From contig CM042088.1 of the NCBI GenBank assembly GCA_023512835.1, positions 16,730,986-16,794,985 on the forward strand: a DNA stretch of 64,000 nt, in the 5' to 3' direction. The position numbers and the translations under genes are program-made. The notes under the pieces were generated by a model. It was not told where the DNA came from, did no database searches, and was given only the letters and a program-made list of their open reading frames with translations. Of the stretch, positions 43,637 to 55,783 are shown piece after piece (position 1 is the first letter of the stretch; the number at the start of each line of letters is the position of its first letter). The stretch comes from Taxillus chinensis. Its lineage: Eukaryota > Streptophyta > Magnoliopsida > Santalales > Loranthaceae.

Positions 43637-45648
43637 ATGGCCGACATGGATTCCAGTAGTGCAGTGCTAGCTCCCGAGCAAGCTCCAGTTCCTGTTGAGG
43701 AACTTGAAGCCGGTCGTGTTCCAGAGGAAGGAGCGACTGGAGACCAGGAGCCGGAAGAACCGAGTACCAGCAGCAAAAAGAAAGAACAAGAAGACTTTTA
43801 TGATGTTTTTCCTGGCTCATCCTCCCAAGTACCTATGTGCACACCCGCACGTTTTTCCAAATGAAAAGCGAGAATGAGAGCACACCTAGACATGCTTGAC
43901 ACCTATCTCTGGGAAATAATAAAGAACGGACCTTTCACCCCAAAGAGTATGCAGAGAGGTCGGCTAATAACGAAAGACCCAGATAGTTGGTCTAAGGTGG
44001 AGCAGAGGAAAGTAAAGCTCGGCTTCAAGGCAAAAGCCATACTTTTCTCTGCACTCGATGATGACATGTTCACGGATGTGCAGGATCTTGAGACTGCTAA
44101 AGAGGTATGGGACAAGCTCTGTCTCATCTACGAAGGAAATGAGCAAATACAGGACAACAAGATCTCTATGCTCAGACAAGAGTATGAAGCCTTCAGATGT
44201 GAACCGAAGGAGTCATTGGATAGTATCTATAAATGGTTCACAAGTCTGATTCAATGGATGAAGACTTACAACGTTGAGATCTCTCAGAAGGACAAGAATG
44301 ACAAATTTCTAAGATCTCTACCTCTGAGACTGCTGATAAAGACATCAGCCATTCGTCAGCTGAAGGAATGGAATACTTGTGCCTTGGAAGCATTATATGG
44401 GGACCTCAAGACGTTTGAAATGCAAAAAGAAGAGCTCGAGGTATTTGAGAACCCTTCCAAGAAAAAGGAGAAGTATGTTGCCTTTAAGGCTGCTGCTGAA
44501 CCATGGGAGCCATCTTCAGAAGAGGAAGAAGATGAAGTAGATGAACTTGGCTCAGAGAGTGCCTCAGATGAAGAAGTGACATTTCTGATCAAGAAACTGC
44601 TGAAGAGAAGGGGGAACTATAGAAGGAAAACAAGGCAGTCTTCCTCATCTTTCTCTAAGGGAAAAGATAAGGACAAGTTGCAATGCTATCACTGCAACAA
44701 GCCCGGCCACTTCGCTGCTGACTGTTATAAGATGAAGAGGGAGAAAAAGGAGGCAACTGAGCAGAAGAAGAAGACCAAAGGCTCCTCAAGCAGAAAGTAT
44801 GACAAGAGGAAGAAGGCTCTTGTCACTAACAAGTTTAACAGTAAAACTGAGGAGGAAGAAGAATCATCAGATGAGGAGAAGAAGGAAAAAGGTCTCATCT
44901 GCTTCATGGCTGACCATTCACCTCCCCTCAAGGTAAGAACTTATGAACAGCTCTACATTGAATATGAAGATATCTATAGAGCTCTGAAAGAAATGGAGGA
45001 ACAATTTCTTCCTATGAAAGCTGACAAAGAAAGATACTATTCTAAACTGGAATAGCTCTCATGTGAATATAGAGACTCTATAGATGACTATGAAAGAATA
45101 GAGAGAATATTAAGAGCTGAAGTGAGTGAGATGAGAGGCACACACGATGATCTTCTGGACAAAGTTGGTCAACTAAAAATGGCTAATAAAGACATCGATA
45201 GGCTTGAAAAGGAACTAGCTGAAACCAAAGCAGAACTAGAAAAGGAAAGACAAATCAGTCAAAAGTGGCAAGACTCTGCTGAGATAGCAGTCCACTTTAG
45301 GACTACTCCAGATGTTAAAGGTCTAGCCTTAGGTCTAGGTTTCTCTGAAGACCAAATAGCCAAGGCCCAGACCTACCCTGTACAGACCAAGTGTCTTGCT
45401 GACTTTGTTCCTGCTGGCAGTGTGCTCGTTGATTGTGGAAAGGAGGTATCGATGGCTGTTGCTAGTTCACCCAAACCAGTGACACCCGAACTCAAAGATC
45501 TGGGTATTGTTGCATCTCAGGACAGTGATGCAGTAGTTGCTAAAAAAGAACTGAAAGCTGAACCCTCAGTCAACCTGTCCTCTACATCCCAATGCAAGGG
45601 TAAGGGTGTAGTTATCTTAGAGACAAAACCAAGTAGACATACTACTAA
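43637..45648 (+). pseudogene. gag of element B, first part
   Basis: The ATG at 43637 (MADMDSSSAVLAPEQ) opens one frame that continues to the insertion of element C. It is interrupted by TGA at 43862-43864 (where the relative A has Trp) and TAG at 45053-45055. The capsid part shows KEVWDKLCLIYEGNEQIQ and RQEYEAFRCEPKESLDSIYKW. The zinc knuckle CYHCNKPGHFAADC is near 44684, followed by Lys/Glu-rich stretches and a long coiled coil (about 44930-45260). It parallels A's gag in domain order, but the sequences are well diverged, so these are two SIRE-like families. Confidence 0.88.
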
Positions 45649-46510
45649 TGTAAGGATTCGTATATGTGTTAGCATAACTTATAATCTATATTTGATGTTA
45701 AGAAAGTTATTTTGAGAATGTGGCCATTAATACAATCGTTTTAACTATATTTGGGCCTAATTTGAGGTCCAGAAGCCTTCAGGGGTTATTTAGTAATTTT
45801 TAGGAGTTAAATTGAGGGTTAATAAATGAAAAATAAAATTTAGGAAGGTTTTTTGGAAATTATTAAAGAGGAGGACGAATTTTAATTAAAAATAGGGTTT
45901 GAGGGTTTTATTATTCATTATAACTTTGTTTTGAGAAACCCTAGCCGTTAGAGGAGAGTTCTTAGTGTTCTTCGCGTTCTTCATTGTTCTTCGCCGATTC
46001 TAGACCGTTATTGCGAGTTTAATCCCTTCGGAAGGCAAGAGGTAGGTGATAGATCTGTCATTGTTCTATTGTTTTAATAGTATGTGAAAATATACGTGTA
46101 TATTCTCGTTTGATTTTAGATATATATGATTACATGCTTTCCGTTTCCCTTCTCTCCCTCATCGCGATTCGACTTCCGAAAACTCGCGTACGGTGGCTAA
46201 TCAATTTCCTGCGCCCCACCACCTCACGATTTCACGCTTTCTGGAATTTCTTTTGTACACCCTACGTTTTCTATCATATTATTATTAACACAAGGTGATG
46301 CAGGCGGAGAGATAAAATATCTAAGCAAAACTAATGCTATTATGTGATAACGTCAAGGCGGGGTGAAGCTTAGCAAACAAAGAAAAAAAATGATTTTGTG
46401 GGTCTGTTGGTGCCAGGCCGTACGGCCTGGTCTTCCTCTCGCATGACGAGCGCGCACCAAGTCAGGGCAGTGAGGCCCTGCCATGTCTTCTTGTGAGAGG
46501 GAAATGCACT

Positions 46511-46547
<37 letters not shown>

Positions 46548-46627
46548 TGTTATTAATAAATAAATATACATACTTATATATATGTATATATACAATGCTT
46601 AATGCCGTTTAATTTGAAATATATGTA

Positions 46628-46668
<41 letters not shown>

Positions 46669-47928
46669 TGGAATCCATGTTATGACGTTAGAATTATATA
46701 GATTATTATGAATATTATTGTTGGTTGACATGTTAAAAATACTGTGGGGCTTAATATTATAGTGTGAATAATTTAAATATTATTAGGCTTGATATTATCA
46801 ATTTGGCATCTAAAAATTATTATCTACAACGTGATATCGTTAATTTGACATTAAGAGTTGTATATGTGGCTTGATATTAATTGTTAGATAAACACACACA
46901 TACATATACATATATGTATAGATTGTGGTTTGTTATTATTGGTTTGATGATTTAAATGTAATAATATTACTTGTAGCTTAATATTATCAGTTATTTGATG
47001 ATATACATATATATATATAAATGTAGTTATACTAATTATGGGATTGCTGAGTTAGTGTTTAATGCGTGTGGATTTGGTGATTGCAATTGGTATTGTAAAT
47101 TATATGTGGATGTGATAAATTGGTATTTATTAATTATGTCTGTGGACTATGTGATAAAGTTGGTTGGGTTAATTGTGGGTCCCACATAGGGCTGGCAAGA
47201 GGCCGCAGGTCCCCTATATGGCTGGTAACCCAGGTCCCATATGTGGCAGGTTGTCAGAGACACCACAGGTCCCACATATGGTCATCCCGATAGTGATATG
47301 AATTCTTGGAGTTGGTAGCGGGAATCCCGTGGATGGATAAATGGCCGGTGTGAACCTTTAATGATGGAAATGTGATGTGATGTCTTATTTGTGATTTAAT
47401 GAAATTTAATTGTGATAGAATGTGACACTACACTAGCACAAGCATACACTGATCATACAGACTTAGGAATTCGTGTAATAGAGTACTGGAGATGGGGGAT
47501 CACCTACTGGGCATTCGTGCTCACCCTACTTTATTTTTATTTCCTACAGGTTGTAGGGAGTAGCTGGTGGAGCCATAGTGAGGCAGGACGGGGCATCCTT
47601 GATGTAGAATTTAATTAGTAGACGAATTGTTTTTATTTTATTTTATCATTTTGTTTTCCGGACTTGGGTCCGTGGCAGTTGTAGAACCTTGTTTGTGAAA
47701 CTTATATGTGAGTTATTCTGTGTGTTGGATATTACGATATTACGGGAATTGAATGCAATGTCGTATCATTTTAATAATTCTTGAATTGAATGTATTGGGA
47801 AGTACAATTCTACCCCTATTGTTGAGTTGTACATGATTGGGTTGAACACTAATCCCCTCGACCCCTGTGGTGTGGATGGGGACGTCGCGTTCCTAGTTCT
47901 GTTGTATTTAGAATGTGGGGGCGTGACA
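45649..47928 (+). repeat. 5' LTR of element C
   Basis: 2280 bp. It contains GAAACCCTAGCCG (a telo-box-like motif) near 45935, two TA microsatellites (46510-46548 and 46630-46664), and several GGTCCCACATATGG-type units near 47178-47290. Small ORFs such as the one at 46110 recur in the 3' LTR and have no recognisable domain. Confidence 0.92.
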
Positions 47929-50900
47929 AGTTGGTATCAGAGCGGTTGATTTAGTGGACCTAGCATAGTAGGGTGATTGATTGAAACTTTGGGGCTTGGG
48001 AGACATTAGGGAGGGCGCCTGATCAACGTAGTCCTTAATGGTGTCCTTGGTTACCTTAGTGTCAGTCAGATCATCTTAGGATGCATTGGGATGGGTGCAT
48101 ACATGACATGACATTGCTTGTACATTTAGGGCACTAGAATTGGTTGCGCTTGATACTCTGATGATGCTTGACTTTATAGCTGTGAAATTTCTTGAAATTG
48201 CTTAGAATGATTTGCGTAGTTGCTTGTTAATGAATTACATTTTTTTGACTGACTGTATTGTTTTGAGCTGATTCAAGTACAATATGCTATAGTATTATCT
48301 TTCGCTTGATGTTATTATGATGATGTGGTAGGGGAAATATGAACCCTACCAATTGTTCGATGGCTTAGGTAGCCAGTTAAATGATTGGGCAAATGTAATG
48401 GATTTCGGGGGAAAATGAACCCCACTCTGATATAATGAGGACCTATTGGGTCATGCTTGTTATGGGTGATTGCTTGATGGAAGTGTATAGGAAGGGGGCA
48501 ATGTCCCATGGATGACAGTTGGGACTTATGAGTTCTATGTGGTATAGACTTAGGGGTCACTACTTAGGAGTGATAATTGCATTTTATTTGTGCTTTATAA
48601 CAAATATTTGTGCAATAATTTGAACTTAATTGATTATTTTAATTGCATAAATTCTATTCATCGGTATTTTGAGCTTTAATGTAATTTGTTTTTTTAAATG
48701 CAATTTTAGAGAAATTTAAAATTTACTTTGAGTGATTTGGATTGCATGGCATAATTTAATGCATTTTAAAAAAAATCTTCCAAATTTCTTATTTCACCAT
48801 GTTTTTGATTATTTTATAGAATTAATATTAATTTGATGGATTTTTACTATTTATTTATTTATCTATTTTAATATTAATTTTTGGACTAAGGAAATTTTGG
48901 GGAGAGGAGCTTTTGCATGTGGAGATATGATTAATTTGATTTACTTGACGTGAATTTATGGAATTAAATTGATGGGTGTATGAATTGAGAGAATTAATAT
49001 TTAAAAAAAATCGTATGGGGTCACGAGTGAGGTAAAGTAATTTGTAATTATCTCTTGAAAAGGGTGTTAGAGCATACTTGTTTACTTGTTATGGACCTAC
49101 GGGTCATGATTGTTTCTCCTATGATGTGAATTGATGTATCATGTTTATCTAATGTGTGGTATATAAAGTAGTAGCAAAAGGATTGGAAGGTTAAAAAAAA
49201 TGTAACTTAATAAAAGTAAAATATGAAGTACAACAATGGTAAACGATGGAATAAAATATTCAAGGATTAAATAGTGTAGTGAATATAATAATACAACGGA
49301 AGCTAACAACTGTTATGACTAGCAATATATACTGATCACATATTAGGCTTAAATATTATGAGAAAACCATGATGGGATTGGTAGATTCAATAATGGTTTA
49401 TTTTCATTTTAAAGCAATTGAAAGGTAGATGTGCCAATGAGTGGGGGAGATAGTGATGACATAGTCTTTTGGAATGGGAGTGGAGAATTCATATCCTTTC
49501 GATAAAATATTTTAATAATTTATCTTTTTAAAATGTTAGTCAGTGATTTGGAAGGTGATAAAATAAACTGAGAATCAAAGAGAGTTATATTTTTTTTTAT
49601 GACTTTATAAGAGGTTTTGGAAATGGTCTTGGAGGAACATCACAGGAGGAAAGTAAGAATACCTTTTTCCCTAGATTTAAATGTTGAATATGTGTTATTA
49701 AAAAAATCATATTGATTGATGTAGTTAGTTGTATGATATGTTGTTGATGTGACTTTATTGTATTGCATTGGTTGGTTCACTACTGCTATGAATTGTTGGT
49801 TAATGTTGGTGAACGGTTATTTGAAATATTCACTTCCTTTGTTTACTTGTGAATGTAATTGTATCGATTTTTCGTTGACGTATGTGGGTTGTGTTGGTTT
49901 TATGTTGACTAGGTTATATTCTACTAGTTAGTGAAATGCAATATGGATTTTTGGTTGATTATTAGTGAATGGGGATGATAATCATCCCCTGGCTAAATTG
50001 CAATTTTATAATTGCATTCATTTGTCTAGTAAATATTAATGGGTTGTTGGCCTGCTTGTTTTTGAGTTATTGCTCGTTGTTAGTCACATGCACCTTGTGT
50101 GGTGTTGGCTTGTGGTGGACTATGTTGGTGCGTGTAACCAGTTATTGATAAGAATGGTAAATATACAATAAAACTAAAAAAACATAAATAATATACTTAC
50201 AACACTAGTAACAATAGTAAATAAATGAATAAATAATGATGATCAATGTTAAATATTATTGTGATTTATGTCGATTGATGTCAATATGGATTACCATATT
50301 GTATGATTGTTTGGATATTCTTCATATGATATGGCGTGCAAATGACATGTTATAGACTTTTGTCCTGTTTTGGGGTATAGTTGTATGATACGATTACATG
50401 TGTTATTTGATGTAATGTGAACACATATTATTGTGCTGTGGTTGTGAGTGTGCTATCTGGAATTGTGGGAGCCTGTGTGGCTATAGAGCTTGCGTGGCTG
50501 TGGTTATGGTAGCCTGTGTGGCCGTGGAGCCTGTGTGGCTGTGGTTTTGGAAGCCTATGTGGTTGTGGCTGTGATTGTGCTTGCTTGGTTGTCTTAATTA
50601 TAAGTGTTGTTTTTAACCTGTTTATTTATTATGATGTGTGATTGAGATGTGTACCGTGTTGTGTATCTATGACTGAGTGTAACAATGATAGTATTTCTTA
50701 TTGTTGCCTTGTTTCACTTTGACTGGTTTGTTGTTAGTTACATACATTATTATTTTGTGTGGTGACACGTGGTGAAACTAGGATGGACCTTGTTTATTGA
50801 TCATTTGGCTGGATTGATTGGTGATAAGCATGATGATGTGGAACTGGTGAACAGTTTATGGTGGGATTAGCTTGATGAGCTTTCCCTTGGTGATGTTAGT

Positions 50901-52304
50901 ATGATATGTTGTTGTAGTAGCTGAGTTTGTTGCTTGTTGTTTGGTAATGAAGCCCTCTTTGTAAGGGAACTCGGTTGTAATTTAGCGGCGTCTTACCCAG
51001 TTTGTTGGAGCCTACTTAGGTGTGACTTTCCTTCTGTGCATGGAAATAGCTATTCACATGATTGTTGATATGTTGATGTTTTATTTTGTGCTTTGTTTGT
51101 GATTATTATATGGTTGATATATTGTTTATAATATTTGATCATGATTTGTGAGGCAATATTTCCTTATTGCACTTGTTGCGGGTTATTGGTTAATTGAGAG
51201 TAGGTTGTTGGACTTTGGTAATGCAATATTTAATTAAGGTGGTGCATTTTCCCTATTGATTTGGGTTGATAGTGCTTTGATGGATTTTTGGGTTATAATG
51301 TTACTCCTTATTGTTTTGGGTTCTATTAGATTGGTTAGTTTTGGTGGTAATGTTGGCTCCAGTTGGAATAATTTTGAGGTAGTGTATGGTCGGTTGTGGA
51401 GTTGTTAGTATGGTGTTGTTTCATTAATGACTCGTTATGATGATCATTTAGTGGATTAATTACAAGGGGTTACTGGTAGTGGTTCGATATTGGGTATTTG
51501 GCGTGCAGTGGTTGTGTGTGGTGCAATCTGTTAATTTGATTGGTTATTGGATTTTAATAGGTGATCGTATCGACTATGATCCAGTGATTTATGTTGAGGT
51601 GTCAGTTTAACTATGTTGAGGTGTCCATTTAACCTTGTTGTTACCATGACTATCTGTAGTCTAGAGTTACCACTGGAGTTGGGTGAGTTATGTTGCGTTT
51701 CAAGTGACTTAATTAAGGATGTGTTACCAGAATATCTAAGCCTTGTTGCGTTGGCAAGGGATCATAAATAATTTATAGAAGGATGATAACCCCCCCGCCA
51801 ACCTCTCTTTATGTTAAATGGTTAGTGGATGCGTTGTTAGTTCACGGGAATGTAAATCTATAAATACCTTGTTGCTTCGTAATGGTTAATGGTATGTCCC
51901 GAAGCATTGTGCTGGCTCATGGCTGATGGACTAAGCGTTGCCCTATCGTTAGGACTGTTGCTGGTTAGTCTTTTCGGGGACGAAAAGTCCTAAGAGGGAG
52001 AGAATGTAAGGACTTTTCCGATATCGTGTCATGTGTGTTTGTTTTATGTTATTATATTCATGTGCTTAGTTATTGATTAAGAGCGCATGCTAGTTTCGGT
52101 CTATGGTAGATATTGTATCAGCTCGGCGCTTGTAGGTTAATAAATTTGTAGGATGGTTTGGGTGTGTCTGAATAGGTGTCAATAATTATATTCACGTGGG
52201 TGTGGGCTCGGTTGGATATCGAGGTCTATGACGTTTTATGAGGATAGTTGTGACATTTGATTCAGTTGGCTTTTCGAGGACGAAAAGTTCTAAGGTGGGG
52301 AGGA
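47929..52304 (+). other. Internal region of element C, without coding capacity
   Basis: The primer-binding site TGGTATCAGAGC is at 47932-47943. The next 250 bp share blocks with the leader of element J: CCTGATCAAC.T.GTCCT (48019-48035), TTAGGGCACTAG (48127-48138) and CCTAG..TAG.GGTG. The remaining 4 kb is AT- and TG-rich with no frame over about 60 codons. Near the end, CTTTTCGGGGACGAAAAGTCC (51969-51989) and CTTTTCGAGGACGAAAAGTTC resemble the 'LFEDE' end of Tekay pol plus purine tract, present twice 300 bp apart. Confidence 0.85.
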
Positions 52305-53766
52305 TGTAAGGATTCGTATATGTGTTAGCATAACTTATAATCTATATTTGATGTTAAGAAAGTTATTTTGAGAATGTGGCCATTAATACAATCGTTTTAA
52401 CTATATTTGGGCCTAATTTGAGGTCCAGAAGCCTTCAGGGGTTATTTAGTAATTTTTAGGAGTTAAATTGAGGGTTAATAAATGAAAAATAAAATTTAGG
52501 AAGGTTTTTTGGAAATTATTAAAGAGGAGGACGAATTTTAATTAAAAATAGGGTTTGAGGGTTTTATTATTCATTATAACTTTGTTTTGAGAAACCCTAG
52601 CCGTCAGAGGAGAGTTCTTAGTGTTCTTCGCGTTCTTCATCGTTCTTCGCCGATTCTAGACCGTTATTGCGAGTTTAATCCCTTTGGAAGGCAAGAGGTA
52701 GGTGATAGATCTGTCATTGTTCTATTGTTTTAATAGTATGTGAAAATATACGTGTATATTCTCGTTTGATTTTAGATATATATGATTACATGCTTGCCGT
52801 TTCCCTTCTCTCCCTCATCGCGATTCGACTTCCGAAAACTCGCGTACGGTGGCTAATCAATTTCCTGCGCCCCACCACCTCACGATTTCACGCTTTCTGG
52901 AATTTCTTTTGTACACCCTACGTTTTCTATCATATTATTATTAACACAAGGTGATGCAGGCGGAGAGATAAAATATCTAAGCAAAACTAATGCTATTATG
53001 TGATAACGTCAGGAGGGGTGAAGCTTAGCAAACAAAGAAAAAAAATGATTTTGTGGGTCTGTTGGTGCCAGGCCGTACGGCCTGGTCTTCCTCTCGCATG
53101 ACGAGCGCGCACAAGGCAAGGGCGGTGAGGCCCTGCCATGTCTTCTTGTGAGAGGGAAATGCACTTATATATATATTGTTATTTATTAATAAATATACAC
53201 ACTTATATATATGTATATATACAATGCTTAATGCCGTTTAGCTGGAAATATATGTACTTATATATATATATATATATTATTTGGAATCCATGTTATGACG
53301 TTAGAATTATATAGATTATTATGAATATTATTGTTGGTTGACATGTTAAAAATACTGTGGGGCTTAATATTATAGTGTGAATAATTTAAATATTATTAGG
53401 CTTGATATTATCAATTTGGCATCTAAAAATTATTATCTACAACGTGATATCGTTAATTTGACATTAAGAATTGTATATGTGGCTTGATATTAATTGTTAG
53501 ATAAACACACACATACATATACATATATGTATAGATTGTGGTTTGTTATTATTGGTTTGATGATTTAAATGTAATAATATTACTTGTAGCTTAATATTAT
53601 CAGTTATTTGATGATATACATATATATATAAATGTAGTTATACTAATTATGGGATTGCTGAGTTAGTGTTTAATGCGTGTGGATTTGGTGATTGCAATTG
53701 GTATTGTAAATTATATGTGGATGTGATAAATTGGTATTTATTAATTATGTCTGTGGACTATGTGAT
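52305..53766 (+). repeat. 3' LTR of element C, first part
   Basis: 1462 bp from TGTAAGGATTCG to the J insertion, ending in the target site GTGAT (53762-53766). It differs from the 5' LTR by a few substitutions and by shorter TA microsatellites (53165-53176 and 53258-53278). Confidence 0.92.
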
Positions 53767-55457
53767 TGTCACGCCCCGGATTTCCAACCCGAGGAAACCG
53801 GCACGTGACTCCCCTTTTACCCACACGGAGGGCAAAGGGGTTAGGATACAAACCAAGAATTTTACATTTCAAACATCCACAACCCATTCAAGAAAGTAAT
53901 ATTCATAAAAATATTCCAAACCAGTTTATTACAACGAATTCTTTCCAATCCCATCCCCACCGGGGTTACATCGGTTCCCATAAAAGAAAACAACATAAAT
54001 GGAAGAGTAAAATGGATAAGGTCTTCCACCTTGGTGTACCCACCTAACGCCTGTAAGTCCCCTGGAAAACAAGCAAACACGGTAGGAGGGGTGAGCAACC
54101 ACGGCTCGGTAGGGATCAAGTCTCCCCAACCCTTCCCATGCTCCTAGCGGCTACATGCATGTGCACAGGTGCGGTGACGTGTTACAACAATCTCAACAAA
54201 CAATAACAAACCACATCGGTCGTCACAATTATCCACCACACAAAACACAAGTGATTTAACCGCCTCTTCAGGCCAAGTTATTTAACCGCCTCTTCAGGCC
54301 AAGTGATTTAACCGCCTCTTCAGGCCAAGTGATTTAACCGCCTCTCAGGCAAAGTTCTTTAACCGCCTCTTCAGGCCGGATACCACGATCAAGCACACAA
54401 CACACATGGTCACTCGAGCATACCACCAAACACTTGGTGTGCACCCGTTCACAAGCGCACAAACCCAACCATTCAGGAAAATAGAGCAAACACACAAAGA
54501 CACATACACTAAACCACAAATCCAGCCACACACCGCATATTACCAAACACGTAATGGGCATATGCATACAGCTATATTCACACAAGGCATTTCATCGAAC
54601 ACAAAGCATGTAATCCACGAAATCACACCAACATGCCACTGAAGGCCAACATTCATATAGGAGGTCACACCTATATGAATTTACATATAAATAATATAAC
54701 AGATATCTCATATTCCGCCCTAGGACCCTAGGACGAGGAGGATTTAGGAAGAACAGAACCCCTACCTCAAGGAAAACGCAACAACACAACAAACGGCCGA
54801 TCCCAAGCCGAACGCCGTCCACCCACGAGTCACCGACCACCCACGCAAGACGCCCAGGCAAGAACCAGGAGCTCTCCTTCCCTCTCTCTCTCTCTGCGAC
54901 GGCTGGTGAAGCAACAAACCCTAAACCTAAAACAGAGGGACTCCTCCTCCTTATATAGACAACACAACATCAAAACGACGTAGTTTTGATTAAGTGAATC
55001 TCAGGATCAAAACGACGTAGTTTTGATCACACAAGTTACCACCTTTCCGCACCCATATAGGCCAAAATACTCAGAATTTCAACATGGTCCTTTGGAGAAA
55101 GTTCCTTAGAATGACAAAACCAAGGGAACCATGCAAAAATATGGTCGCACGCCAATTTGCACGTGAATTCCCAATTCACGTGCACCTCCATATGGACTCC
55201 AAATGCTCTCAAACTTCACCCCTAGCCTCCTTGCATCATTTAGAAGACAATTACACTTGCACGTGAATTGGACCCATATCACGTGCACCTCACATACATG
55301 TCCATTTGGCCTGAAACTTCGTGGTAGATAGAGGACACCATTCTAAGCATCTTTCCTTTTGCACGTGAATTCATTGGAGTCCATTTACTAGGTCAAAATC
55401 TAGAAAAACTCTACTCCGGGAGGTAAAACCGACTAACTCAAGGTACGGGTCCTTACA
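53767..55457 (-). repeat. 3' LTR of element J
   Basis: 1691 bp. On the minus strand, U3 contains five CACGTG boxes (55362, 55280, 55260, 55177 and 55160) and two copies of a 22-bp palindrome (55006-55027 and 54969-54990; arms ATCAAAAC/GTTTTGAT), then a TATA box at 54951-54959. A 26-bp minisatellite (54250-54377, five units) lies in the transcribed part. Confidence 0.92.
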
Positions 55458-55783
55458 TCCTCTCCCCCTTCAGACTTTTCGTCCTCGAAAAGAAATGACA
55501 TAAGAGGAAAAACGAACACAAGCTACCCATTGCCACACGGCGAGCCACAACACCCTAATGGGTCATACACCACACACAAGACAACAAAGACATAACAAGT
55601 ACCACCATAATCCATAACCACAATAATGCACACAACACTTCCACATGGCACAAATACACATCTCAAAGCACATCACATTAAGCACATGTCTTTAAAAGAC
55701 AAAACAAATACATCAACTACTACAAGAAAACACATCACAAGAAAACACAACACTATCCCTTGGCCAGCAGCCACCTCCCACGC

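Noticed and set aside
46353..46595. Minus-strand ORF rich in Tyr/Ile.
   Set aside because: It translates the TA microsatellite in the LTR of element C.
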